Below are positions 35,965 through 47,823 of a stretch of 64,000 bases of DNA, one piece after another. The stretch comes from Limnanthes douglasii subsp. nivea (Eukaryota > Streptophyta > Magnoliopsida > Brassicales > Limnanthaceae): positions 113,220,771 to 113,284,770 of the forward strand of contig JAUPFV010000001.1 in the NCBI GenBank assembly GCA_036936605.1, read 5' to 3'. Numbering within the stretch: position 1 is the first letter of the stretch; each line of letters begins with the position of its first letter. The notes under the pieces were generated by a model, which ran no database searches, had not been told where the DNA came from, and saw nothing but the letters and a program-made list of their open reading frames with translations. The position numbers and the translations under genes are program-made.

Positions 35965-38895
35965 ATAAATTCGGCGTTTTTGTGTTATGGATCGAACACT
36001 TTGATTTATAGACAACTGATGATAGATAACACTTTCAGAAAATCCCGTAGTATCTTCTGAACACCAGGCACACAAATGTAGCTTTTGTTTAAGAAAATCA
36101 ATCATCTTTTTTCGGAATCAAGGGGACAAGTTTACCCCAATCTTCAGAACCTTTCCTTTGGAAAATTCATAACTTTCACAACTTTCATCCGTAAGTAACA
36201 AACCTTGGGTCTCCCTAGGATCGTCTGCAGGCTCTAATCCATGGGCCGACTCTGCTAACTGTTAATCCCTCACATCGATCATCTCCCTATCTAATTTTAC
36301 TGCCAAAGTTGCTCTTTAACATTCTCTCGCGGTCTTTTGGCTGCTTCTGACAACACCGACGTTGTTTCCGATTACGTACTTCAGAAATTGATGAACCGTA
36401 GAAGTTACGGCATGCATTTTTGACAACCAAGAGCGGCTAAAAATTGCATTGTGCGACGTGGGTGCATCAACGATAATAAACAACACTGTTACTCCTTTTT
36501 TGAAAGGCCCTCTTCCGAGCTGAACCACACCTTCAAATTCACCAACTACTTCTGCCGATGCTCTTGTGAAGCCGATAATTGTACGATCTAATTTTACGGT
36601 CACTGGTTTATTCCTAAACCCTGAGAAGGTTGACAAGAAAATAATATTCGCTGAACAACCGGCATCCACCAAAAAATTTCGCACCTCCTCCCCTGCAATA
36701 GCCGCCACAATCACGATTACATCCTCATAAGGGCCGAAAATGTCTCTCACATCATTGCCATCGAAGCATAGAATGGGAGACGTATTTTGGTACAAATGAG
36801 GCGAAGTTCTTGCCTCTAACTGAGTATCCAAATTAACTACATGCCTCTTTCGCGAAGAATTGGTAATACCTGCCATTTAGTCGCCCCCGAAGATAGTTGG
36901 AGACTCAAAAAAATTGCATAATTCTCTTACATTTTCTCGTGATGGGGGTATTACTTCTTCAATCACTCCGATTACATTCATGTTTTTATCCGGGTCCAGA
37001 TACTCGGTGGACAAATCAAATGAATCATTGAACTCGGAAATCACCAAAGAAATTTCCACATTTTGGCACTGCTACAATCTCCTTGGCTGTTCCGCTTTGT
37101 TGAGCTTGTTTCTTCACATACTCGGGGAATTTACCACTGTCAATTTGCGCTTGTACTTCCTTCTTAAGCGCGATGAAATATTTGGTATCATGACCTACAT
37201 CATCATGGTACCTACAGAAACGGTTGTTCCAACCTTCGCGGGGAGTTCCAATCGGAAATGGCTTCCGAAATCGCACACTCTTCCGTGACTTATCGAAGAT
37301 AGTTGCAAGACATTCAGTTAAATCAGCAAAATAATCAAGCCGAACCCATTTGTTCGATATGGGTCGGTAATTATTTCCTTGGTAACCATTTCACGTCCTC
37401 AGTTTGATTCCCTGATCATTTCCCATGTGTTGCTGGTGTTACGGTACTTATCGATTGTGGCTGAGGGATCGTGCTTGTTTTCAGAGTTTTCTGATATGTA
37501 ACAACCGAAGCTTGATTTGTCTGTTGGATCTATGCTGCCAATTCTGATGCTTCAGTTTTCTCGATCAGGATCTGCTTTTCGACTTGGGCTAACAAAGCTG
37601 AAAAGGTGAAAGCTTGTTTCTTCATCACAACTTGTTTCATCGGCCCAGGTAACAAGCCTAATCTGTAACCAGTTAAAGCCACGCTTTCGTCACAATAGTC
37701 AAGATCTGTCTTTGCGTCTATAAAACGTCGAGTGTAATCCCTTAAACTTTCTCCGACATTTTGTCAGCAATTAACGATTGAATCCCCGTTTGCTCAGAAA
37801 TTCTTACTTCCGACAAAATGCTGTCTGAACATCATCCAGAACATACCGAAGTTTTTAATGCACCTTTGTGCCCCCGATTATACCACTTTGATGCCATGTC
37901 TTTAAATGTCATTGAAAATGCTCTACAGACCAACTTGTCGTCATTGTCAAACTTAACATAAAATTCTTGAAAGCTTCCAGGTGATTATCTGGGTCTTTCT
38001 TTCCGTCATACTTTTCAAGCTTGGAGATGTCAAAACGCTTCGGGAGATGCCCCGACAAAATTTCATCTGGTAAAGGAGAAGACCTCCAATTATGCCCGAT
38101 GTTAAAAGTTCTGCCTCCTAAACCTTCTGCATGACTTGCAAACACCCCTTCATCAAATGGGTTTGCAAATTGACTTCCAACCCTATAGCCATAAGACTGG
38201 ATCCCTAATGGAAATTGGAACTGAGGGAAATTCAGCTGCTCTCTGTTAACTGTAACCGTACCGACCTTTTCAGTAGACGTGGGAGTCACTTTATCGATGC
38301 TTCCCCCTTAAGGTTCAACTATCTTTGCTTGCAATGACTTACGCCTTCTGAGTTCTCGTTCCTTGATCATTATTTTATCCTTCCTAAGGCATCGGAAATA
38401 ACTTCCCAGGGAAGAAGACTCGCACATATCCTCCCCTGAAGAAAAGTCGTATTCAAGTTTGGATCAAAATCCAGATTTCTTTCATGCAGCCCCGTCGAAC
38501 CTTCACACTCGATTTCTACCTTTGTAAAAATCCACCTCATCCCGACCAATAGCACGTCGGGCTCCTTTCATTTCTTCACTTGATCGCTCGCTTCGACCAT
38601 CCAGCCGACCTTTCTTCTCAGCCAGAGCCAACTCATTCTCAGTATTTAGCTTAGCAATGTCGTCTAATAGTTGATGCCTATTCATGATTAGGGTCGACTG
38701 TTTGTTTTGGCCTTCATTTCCCTGATCATCATCACCAAAAAAATATTCAGAGTTCTGACCCTCCGAGTATAACATTTCCTTGTCAGAACATTTTTCCTTT
38801 GTTTTTCCCTTTCTAGCCTCGGTATTCATTCGTTAAATTTCAATTTTTGAACCTAATCTCCGGGTATTTCTCGTTCCCACAGACGGCGCCAACGA
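35965..38895 (-). pseudogene. Tat-like Ty3/gypsy gag-protease-RT (partial) remnant
   Basis: Read on the - strand. The primer site TGGCGCCGTCTGTGGGA (38891-38875) is the kind used by Tat/Athila elements. A charged leader (38829-38503) comes next. The gag core (38289-37909) has GHLPKRFDISKLEKYDG and PDNHLEAFKNFMLSL. A finger-like segment (37276-37025) has NNRFCRYHDDVGHDTKY. The protease (36876-36316) has VRNFLVDAGCSANIIF, with active-site motif DAGC instead of DTGS. The linker before RT (36105-35960) has MIDFLKQKLHLCAW and CHQL-like YHQLSINQ, QKRR. RT onwards is missing at the junction with block B. Confidence 0.85.
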
Positions 38896-39219
38896 TAAGT
38901 GTTAGAATATCTATGGTTGTTTTATCGGGAAACGTGTATGGAAAGAAGGGCGTCACGCGAATAAGTACAAAATTCTAGAGAGAGAATGTAGTCAAAATAA
39001 AGTACTAATCATTAAAAGGTCCCTTTTGGGGGACATGATCTTTCCTTATATAGTGACAGTTGTGGGACCCACTGTCACATGCCATATTTACTCTAATTAC
39101 ATGTTACCCCTCATATTTGTACTTATGTCACATATTTCTTACTTTACAATTAAGTCCCTATAAATTCATGTATTATAAATTGGATCCTTTGTTATCCTTG
39201 GTATTTTATGCCCTTATCA
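38893..39219 (-). repeat. 5' LTR of the Tat-like element, 327 bp
   Basis: On the + strand it runs from CGATAAG to CTTATCA (one mismatch to a TGATAAG/CTTATCA inverted end). It lies one base outside the primer site. CTTATATAGTGACAG near 39045 lies inside, with a symmetrical GTGGGACCCAC. The ends match those of the Tat LTR proposed at 52300-53053. Confidence 0.75.
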
Positions 39220-39479
39220 AGTCAGAGTCCTTTTTTCTTGACCAAGTATTTCATGCACCAACTGGCATGCCTAAAATATTATCTTAGACTAAGTTACTTT
39301 CGCCAACCGGTAAGTTTGTCGTGATTCTTAGAACAGTCACATGAGTTCCTCAAATCAGACGGATTCTTGGTGTCCTTTTTTGATTCGTAAATTTGTCATG
39401 ACTATTGGTAACGTTGAAAATTGAAATATTTGAACATAAATCTTTTCCACAGAATGCGCCAAATTTGATAAATAATTTT
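39220..39479. other. unassigned; second Tat primer-site-like boundary at 39449-39471
   Basis: TTTCCACAGAATGCGCCA followed by TTTGATAAATAA resembles the primer-site/LTR junction at 38875-38900. It may be the eroded edge of another Tat element truncated by the following Copia fragment. Confidence 0.4.
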
Positions 39480-40290
39480 CCTTCTCAGTTGAAATGAGAG
39501 TTTAAGATGAAGGATTTGGGAGAGACTAAGCTAATATCTGATTTTGGGATCAAGAAAAACATGCCTAAAAGGTATTGATTCTCATCTCAACAAGATTATA
39601 TAAACAATATCTTAAGGAAGTTTTTTATATATGAAGTAAAAGCGCTTGGAAACCCTATTTGGTTCTCAATTTAAACTCAGTGTCACTCAAGTAAGAAACA
39701 AAGAAACAAATAAGATATACATGTTGAAGATATCGTATGTCAATATTATTGGTAGCATTATATATGTTATGATTAGCATGATATATGATATTCCCTACAA
39801 CGTAAGTGTCTTAAGCGGTTTCATGTCAAATCTGGGAAGCCGCACTAATATGCACTTAAGTGGATCATTAAATACTTAAATGGCTTGGTTGTTGGAGAGT
39901 TGTGTTACAATCAAAAGGATACAGGTGATATAATTCTAAGAGGGTATGTGGACTCCGATTATGCAGGGTGCCTTGACATAAGAAATCCTACTTTACGTCA
40001 CCTATTAATTATGCTTGGAGTAATGGTAACCTGGAAGTCTTGGATACAGAAGTTCGTTGTGCTATCGTCTACGGAAGTTGGGTATATGGTTGCTACAGAA
40101 GCTATGAAGGAATTGTTTTGGTAAAAAGGATTATTGAATAAACTCACGGGTGTGGTGCAAGATGTGATTATGTCATGTGATAATAGTATTGCTCTTCATT
40201 TAATGAAGAAACCAAAGTTCTAAGAGCGAACTAAACATGTAGATATTAAGTTGCATTTCATCCGAGATGTACTGGAGAAAAATAATTGAA
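39480..40290 (+). pseudogene. Copia RT end and RNase H remnant
   Basis: Shifting + frames give MKDLGETKLI (39505), the RT tail with KLSVTQVRNKE (39670), VSVLSGFMSN (39800), then the RNase H domain YVDSDYAGCLDIR (39945, the Asp in DSDYAG being catalytic), VTWKSWIQKFVVLSSTE and ATEAMKELFW (40030-40122). It finishes with CDNSIALHLMKKPKF and TKHVDIKLHFIRDV (40175-40270). The 3' LTR follows at 40731 after a local duplication. The 5' part of the element is missing. Confidence 0.85.
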
Positions 40291-40738
40291 GATGTCTAAG
40301 ATTGGTAGCGAGGAAAACCCTTTGGATGCTCTAAACAAGGTATTGTTGATTTTCAAGGGCACAAACTGTATGCGACTAGTTCCAAGTCTAGGATGCAAGT
40401 GAGTTGTTCTTTAAAGAGTAGAACATTAGATGCAGCCGATACTGGAGTTACTATAAGCCTAGGTGGAGAATTGTTAGGTTCTAAGAGCGAACTAAACATG
40501 TAGATATTAAGTTGCATTTCATCCGAGATGTACTGGAGAAAAATAATTGAAGATGTAAGATTGGTAGCGAGGAAAACCCTTTGGATGCTCTAAACAAGGT
40601 ATTGTTGATTTTGAAGCGCACAAACTGTATGCGACTAGTTCCAAGTCTAGGATGCAAGTGAGTTGTTCTTTAAAGAGTATAACATTAGATGCAGTCGATA
40701 CTTGAGTTACTATAAGCCTAGGTGGAGAATTGTTAGGT
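40218..40738 (+). repeat. ~260-bp tandem duplication across the pol/LTR junction
   Basis: The segment from TTCTAAGAGCGAACTAAACA through GGTGGAGAATTGTTAGG is present twice (40218-40478 and 40479-40738). The copies differ by a 2-nt deletion and a few substitutions. The first copy stops exactly inside the LTR start (TTGTTAGGT), so one LTR edge was duplicated with the RNase H tail. Confidence 0.9.
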
Positions 40739-41160
40739 GCAAGATATAGGTAACTCGTCAACAAATGTATTATTGAAAGAATGCATGGACATAGTTGGAT
40801 ATGTCGTAGCATGTATGAGCAAGAACTGTTGAAACTCTTTAGGTGAAGTTTGAGTCGTGACTAAGTGAGAGAGATGTTTGTTGGATACTAAAGACTGAGA
40901 CAAGTTAACAAGACTAAAATTTGTTGAGTTAAATGGATACGTGTTGAGCCGAGGTAGACTCGTCCGAAGTAGGATGGTCCGAAGCGAGTTGATCGTAGCA
41001 CTACCGCTAGACCAAAGCGGAGTAATTTATTTCCTAAGTCTCCTATATTAAATGGGTCTCCTATTATGGTTTTCCTATATTAATTGGATGTTTTATTATT
41101 TGGTATTATGCATTACTAGGTTTCTTTATGAGATTTCTTATATTAATGGATTATAAATTA
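40731..41160 (+). repeat. Copia 3' LTR, partial
   Basis: It begins TGTTAGGTGCAAG right after the purine tract GGTGGAGAAT. It resembles the LTR at 216-1074 over its first ~190 bp and in the CTCCTATATTAA region. Its 3' boundary was not found, so the end coordinate is approximate. Confidence 0.6.
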
Positions 41161-41760
41161 TTTGAGGCGACACGTGGATTAATGACTTTAATACAGACTG
41201 TCTAATGACTAGTGTACGAACGAAATACTTATAAAAATTATAACAAACATATAATCTTTAAATTTGTCTATAAAAGTTATTACGGAGATATAGTTTATAG
41301 AGGTTTTATTTTCTTCTTATATACATCTCATAATACTAAAATGACTTATTTTTCTTCCTTTAGAACAACTTTTAGTATAATAAGTGAAAGTTTGTTTCCA
41401 TCACTGGCCTACCTCGGCAGACCAAGGTCACCTTATACTCATTGTCTACACTTGTATAGAAGAGACGGAAACCAGCTGTAGTATGGTGACCGAGTCGTGA
41501 ATAATACCAAACCAAATCCCCCAATACAAGAGAGTGGTAAGAAAAACTTTTCCCTATTCATGGGTAGGCATAGCACCTCCCCTTAGGAGCCTAGCTAATA
41601 AGTCTTTCTTGCAGCAGAGCTTATAACTATCATGACTTGTTTCTTAATTGAGTATTGGGAAATATATGAAGATTTTTTCTCGACCAACATGATAACAAGA
41701 AAATAAAAGATTGGACTTGTTTTAGTACTCCAACGTACTTAAATTCGTTGATTTAATGTT
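41161..41760. other. unassigned sequence
   Basis: It may contain the rest of the Copia LTR. Nothing else is recognised. The last ~100 bp would be the 3' untranslated region of the small membrane protein gene on the - strand. Confidence 0.35.
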
Positions 41761-41761
41761 T

Positions 41762-42091
41762 TCATGATCCATTTTTCTCAAGATCATTAAAAGACTTAGA
41801 ATCCACGACATGGAGATCACGAAAATGATCAGGATTAGGATTATGGTTACAAAGATCAGAAACAAAAACAGAAAAGCAAATAAGTGCAGGTGTCACCAAA
41901 AGTATTAAACCAACAGGAACCATCCAAAGCTGAGTGTAATTAGCATGGTGCTTATAATCCCACCAACATAAAACAAGACCACCAGTCACGCTCACTAGTA
42001 ATAACAGAACCAACGTTACCAACCCGAAGCCAACCATCTTTTCTTTCTCTCCTGCTCCTTCTGTACATCTATCTTCTTTGTGTCTTTTCAT
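41762..42091 (-). CDS. putative small membrane protein, 109 aa, two transmembrane helices
   Basis: This ATG-started frame encodes a charged N-terminus (KRHKEDRCTEGAGEKEK) and two strong hydrophobic segments: about residues 20-42 (GFGLVTLVLLLLVSVTGGLV) and 55-78 (LWMVPVGLILLVTPALICFS). They are separated by the polar loop CWWDYKHHANYTQ. The C-terminus is acidic and ends in KNGS. The ATG directly follows TTTGTAG on the - strand, a possible splice acceptor, and a GTATGTC donor-like site lies near 42618, so an upstream exon may exist. An internal Met at residue 19 is an alternative start. The family is not recognised. The frame looks like a real plant membrane protein, but expression is unproven. 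Confidence 0.5.
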   Translation of the reverse strand: MKRHKEDRCTEGAGEKEKMVGFGLVTLVLLLLVSVTGGLVLCWWDYKHHANYTQLWMVPVGLILLVTPALICFSVFVSDLCNHNPNPDHFRDLHVVDSKSFNDLEKNGS

Positions 42092-43487
42092 CTACAAAGA
42101 TATAATGACATCAATCTTTAACAAAATATTTTACTATTAGTGGCCCGACTACGATAGCTAAGCTAATCCTCCAAAAGGATGTTTGAGTTTGATAGTACGC
42201 AGACTCATAACTCATTCGACTATTTATTGCTGGGTTTGGAGTAAAAGCCATGATTAGTCACCGGAATTGGTTACGTGTATAAAAACAATTATTGATATTA
42301 CATTTGTATAAGTATAAAAAGGACTACTTTTGTGGGGTTCTTTTGACTCGCGGTGACCCAACAAATGATTACGGATGCAACAAAAATGACCGTTTTAATA
42401 CAAAAGTATCGTGTGATAGCTGTTTTGAGACCGGTAACTAACCTGCCGGTTGGATTTGATAAACAGATGACCAATAATGTAATGTTTTGAAATTAGACTA
42501 CTAACCGGAGTCGTTAACATATATTAACATCATTTTAGTAAACATATAATGCAGGGAATCATTACAGTAGAATAGAACTATTATCTTTAAAGCAAACACA
42601 TAGAAGAATAGACATACCTACGCTTAAACAAAGAAGAAACGGATGGAGTGCGAAGAATGTTGATAAGTGTGTTTAGGAGAGAGGAGACAAAGGGGCTAGA
42701 TATAGTTTCATGAATCATGTAAGCTACAAGATCTGAACTTCGAACGTTTTGAACGTGTAACTTAAAAGGGCTTGCGTGAATAAAACTTGTTTGTGGATCA
42801 TGTGGATGACATTTCACAAGGGAGAGGGACTCGCACGGCTACTGCTGGAATCTAAACAAATAAGTAGTTCTTTATCACATACTTTTTTCCCTTTTTCTGA
42901 GTTTAAATTTTTAAGTTATCTATTAGGTAAAGTTGTCCGCAAAATTTTAAGAATTTCAGGATATTTGAATAAGTCGTAAAAATAATAGTTGAAAAGAATT
43001 GGTAAATAAAAATTAAGATTAAAAAGTAAAATATTTTACCGTTATACGGACCTATTCCGTTGATAATGTTGGATAACAATATTATTGGTCAAATACAGGG
43101 GTTCAAAGTCATCTAAATGCATAAAAATATATATGGTAAAAAATAAACTTATTAGAAAATGCAAAAAAAACAAAAACAAAATAAAAAAAATATTTATCGG
43201 ACTTAAAACATGTGATCGATTGGGACACTAATGAAAATCGGTAATTTTTTTGGATCTTGAGGACTAAACAGAATCATAATCTTTTGGATTTTGAGGAGTA
43301 ACCCGGATCTTGAGCAGTAAACCGAAAACAAATTACTTAGACATTTTAGGGTTGGATAGCTTTTTTTCGGGTTGTGGACTAACGAATCATCGTAAATTGA
43401 CCCTCGTTGTCATTAATGGAGTACCTAGTTTTCGACCTTAACACGATTATCCAATTGGTAGGATATGGTATAAAAAAATTTCCGAAC
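42092..43487. other. unassigned sequence
   Basis: It could hold a leader exon and intron of the small membrane protein (42092-42820). The remainder, to the LINE target duplication at 43488, shows no supported feature. Confidence 0.35.
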
Positions 43488-43504
43488 AAAATTTATAAAA
43501 GACT
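43488..43504. repeat. LINE target-site duplication, 3' copy (17 bp)
   Basis: AAAATTTATAAAAGACT is identical to 49400-49416. It abuts a run of T (43504-43512) that is the poly(A) tail of the LINE on the - strand. Confidence 0.95.
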
Positions 43505-43746
43505 TTTTTTTTAGCAAAATACCCATGAATTAATAAAAAAAACCATATCCAACAAACAAAGGGCCCCAACAAAGCTGGACCAAAGAGAGAAGGACACAGG
43601 CCCAAAACAAGGCTTACAGACAAAGGGTCAAAATCTAACCCTAAATCAAAAAACAAACATCGAACCCAAATAAAAACCCTAATTTCAACTGTCTTCAATG
43701 CCTTCTCTCTTTCAAACTCTCAAATCACAGCTACCACACACAAACC

Positions 43747-46700
43747 CTAACCAGGGTCTATGTACCCAATTCCCAAACTTTCGAGCACAACAATCGCTAA
43801 GAGCGAGTTAGGAACTTCAAGACTATCAAAAAACCAGTTCTTTTTCTCCACAAGAGACCACTTCGAGATCAAATCCGCCGCCGCGTTTTCCGATCTGGAA
43901 ACGTGGCTGATCTTCATAGAGGGAAGAAGCAAAGCTTTGCAAATCTCGACACCAGAACAGTGAGACATACCATCAGACGAAATGTTGCTGACCAGAGACA
44001 AGCAATCTAGCTCGATGTCCACATTTCTCCACCCTCTCTTGTGGCATAGCAGAAGGGCTTCCAAAAGCGCTCTCCTTTCTGCTTGAAGAGGGCTAAGCTT
44101 GCCAAATAGAAAGCCTGCTCCTTCAATGCAGTTCCCCATGTGATCCCGAACAATGAGACCTCCAGAAGCTTCGCCGGTGAAATTACATGCCCCATCAGAA
44201 TTGATTTTGAGTCTTCCCAGTGCAGGAGCTCTCCAAGTCCGGTAAGTAGCCTTTCTCTTACTAATAGATAGCACTCCAATCTTCACACCTGCATCTTCCA
44301 CATTTACCCAATGCTTAGTTCTGAGTTTCGAGTCTATACCCAAAATAAACCTGTTAATTCTATTAACAGCATTATGAAAACTATCTATGGGCTTATCAAA
44401 CTTACAATGATTTCTGTTATACCAAATTGTCCATATTATCAGTTGTGGAACAATGTGGGTGACATGAAATTTATTGCAAGTAGACTTAAACCAAACAAAG
44501 AACATATGTCTCAGACTCATATACCGCCTAACAGGGATCCTAAACAAGACTCCATAGTAGTTCCATAACTGCCAGGCATAACTGCAATTGATGAAGAGGT
44601 GGGTTATATCTTCACAATTGCAGCAAAACTGGCACTTAGAAACTATAAAGAAATGCTTCTTAGAGAGAATGCTATCAGTAGGAATAAAATTCTTTAGTAT
44701 CTTCCAGCTGAGAAATGAAAACTTTGTTGGTATAAAACTATGCCAAATCTTTTTGAAAAAAAAAGAGCTATTGCATTTTGTTCTGATGTTTTCCCAAGTT
44801 TTTTTTGTACAAAATTTTTTATAATTCGATAGGCTCCATTATATACTATCATCCTTATCATGGTTGATTTTAACACAGTTTATGTGTTGCTGTCTCTCAT
44901 GAGAGAGGAATGATATTAGACTGGAGTCCCATCTTCCATTATTCCAAAATGTATTAACTTTTGCTGGAAGATACCAAGAGTTTTGATCAGTAATTATAGG
45001 AGCCATCTTATGCCATGAATCTCTCCAAAAATCTACATTCCCACGACCCACATTCCAATGAATGAATTGATCAGCCCTCTCTCTAATAGAACAGAGACAC
45101 TTCCACACAATCGAATCACTGACCCCACACTTAGCATTAAGAGGATGCCTCTCCAAACAATAAGTTTTAGAGATTAGCTCAGACCAAAGGGACTTCCCTT
45201 TTCTAAAAAAATACCAAAGCTTATAAGCAAATGTGAGCTGAATATCAGACAGTAGTTTGATATTCAAACCACCCTCCTCAAAGGGCTTGCAAAGGTTTCT
45301 CCAACCAGCCCAATGCATTGCACTCTCATTCACTTTAGGTCTCCAAAGAAATTTATTAAAACAAAGTTCAATTTTGTTCAAAATGTTATTTGGTATTAAA
45401 CTGTTTTGCATCCAAAAAAAGATGATGGGGTGAAGAACATGCCTTATAAGTGACAATCTGCCACTATAAGACAGATTCTTCAGATCCCATTCATTAATCT
45501 TGTTTAAAATTTTAGCTAAAAGGGAAGTATAATGCTTTCCTTTATTGTTTGCAGCAATGGTAATTCCCAGATAACTGAAATGAGCATTTTCAGTCTTAAA
45601 ACCCATGGTAGCATTGATCCTGGCAGTGTTAGCACTAGAGTATCTTGCAGAGGTAATAACTTTTGTCTTGTCTATGTTAATCAATTGCCCAGACTCATGT
45701 TGATATTTGTTGAGCAGGTTACTCAGGTTTTTGATTGACAAAGGAGAACTGTTGGAGAATATAACTACATCATCTGTAAAGGCTAAACATGGTAAGATGT
45801 ATCCTGATTTTATATAGAACTGCATTTTGTTATTAGATGCATAAAGGTTCTCCAATCCCCTCAAAAGGGCTTCCTCAGCCAGGATAAAAAGGCAAGGAGA
45901 TAAAGGATCTCCTTGTCTTAATCCAGTTTTCTGAGGGAAATAACCAGAACAAGACCCGTTAATTAGAACAGATATCATAACATTTGAAATCAGCCTGTAA
46001 ATCATAGAGACAATATCATCAGAAAAACCAAAACATTTTAACGTTTTAATCACAAAGGTGTGAGACATCCGGTCAAACGCCTTTGTCATATCTAATTGTA
46101 AGATGATATTGCCTTTAGAAGGCTTTCTTCTAATATTGTGAAGCATTTCCTTTATAATTAAAATGTTCTCGTGAATAAGTCTATCTTTCACAAAGACACT
46201 CTGCCCTCTAGATATAATTCTATGGAGTATACAAGAGATTCTCCTATTAATGAGGGCAGAGATCAGTCTGTTCATAATAGTACACATACTTAACGGTCTG
46301 TAATTGTTCCAGGTAATAAGATTAGCCACTTTGGGGACCAGCACAATCCCAGTGGCAAACACTCCTTTTGGGATAGCTCTACCAGCAAGGTAAGCATTAA
46401 GAGCTTTACAAAGATCACATTTAATTATTTCCCAGCAGTGCTTAAGAAAGAAAGTATTAAACCCATCTGTTCCTGGAGCACTGTCTTTCTTCATGTCATT
46501 TATAATAGCTCTGACTTCCTTACTAGATGTAGACTTAGTAATCTCAGTATTATCCCTATCCAAAACAATCTTAGGAATGTTGTTTAGAATAGATTCATGA
46601 TCACTAACAATATTGTTATTATCAGGCTCATTAGAAAAGATCATTTTGAAATGGGCCACAGCAGAAGAGGCAATCTCACATTGATCAGTAAGCCAATTAT

Positions 46701-47823
46701 CTTTGTCTTTAATTCCAGCAATAAAGTTTTTCTTTCTTTTCTTGGTTACGTAACTATGATAAAGTTTTGTATTTCCATCACTATCATTTAACCAAGAATT
46801 GAAACATTTCTGCTTCCAATAGCATTCCTCATCTTTCAACGCAAGAATGAGTATGCTATTAGCTTTGGAAAGCTTAGATTTAGAAACATTATCTTTAATA
46901 GACTGGTGAAGCAGCTCACAATTTTCAACTTCAATAATGGCATCTTTAACCTTATTAAAAATGTTTCCAAAAGTTGTAAAATTCCAATTTTTTAAATGCT
47001 TCTTCAGTCTTTTAAGCTTATACCAAAAAATGGTACAGTCCTCACCATTACAATGCTTGGACCAATTCTGACTTACACTAGTCATGAAATCAGGATGGTT
47101 TGTCCAAGCATTGATAAATTTAAATGAGCCCTTCTTTCGATTAGAAATAGTGTTAGAGTCTTTACTAATAGAGATTAACAAAGGGGCATGGTCAGAACAG
47201 GTTCTGACCATGTGGCAAACCTGAATACTTAAGTTATTAAGCATTTTTTGATTGATCAACACTCAGTCTAACCTCTTCCAATTATTGTTGTTGCTCCAGG
47301 TATAACGGGAACCACTGTGGGCAGGCACCTCCAATTTGCAGTGTCTTATGAACTCGTTAAAATCCTCAGCACTTGCACCATCATAATTCAAGCAGTGAAG
47401 CTGATCATCAGGACATCTGGTGGTGTTGAAATCCCCAGCAAATATCCAAGGCATATCACAGGTAATGTTACTAAGCTGGCTCCAACGCAACTTTCTCTGT
47501 AATCTCAAATTTTTAGCATAAACAAATGTAAAACAACAATTGAAAGCAGTATGATTGATCTCAACATGTAAATACTGATCCTGATCATCAATAACTGAAA
47601 TACTAACTTCATTAGACCAAAACAACCAAAATTTGTTAGATGTATTAGCCACATAATTCTCAAACCCAATCCTCCTAGCAACCAACTCAACCTTATCAAA
47701 CCTAGCCATGGGCTCTTGAATAGTAACCAATTTAACATTCTCCTTTTTAATAATAAACTTAAGCCTAGCAATCGTAGGATTATTATGAACACCACGTGCA
47801 TTCCAACTAATGAACTTAATCAT
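43747..47823 (-). pseudogene. LINE ORF2: endonuclease-RT-RNase H, one frame with two stops
   Basis: From ATG 47823 a single frame of 1,359 codons runs to 43747, broken only by TGA at codon 187 (47265-47263) and TAA at codon 995 (44841-44839). The APE-type endonuclease keeps Asn8 (SWNARG), Glu37 (IQEP), GDFN 130-133 and SDH 210-212. RT keeps its DD pair as AFTDDVVIF (about codon 684), with DMTKAFDRMSH and GLRQGDPLSPCLF. The zinc-binding segment has CQFCCNCEDITHLFINC (44640-44590). RNase H keeps INSDGACN, QAERRALLEAL and IELDCLSL. The codon-187 stop sits where the family usually has Arg, as expected from CGA-to-TGA deamination. It overlaps ORF1 by eight bases (ATGATTAA). Confidence 0.93.

Noticed and set aside
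43447..43698. 83-aa frame on the - strand near the LINE end
   Set aside because: It crosses the LINE 3' untranslated region, A-tail and target duplication, so it is not a real gene.
43747..44547. Stand-alone host RNase H gene
   Set aside because: It is in the same frame as the LINE RT and zinc-binding segment upstream, separated only by one TAA at 44839. It is the ORF2 C-terminus.
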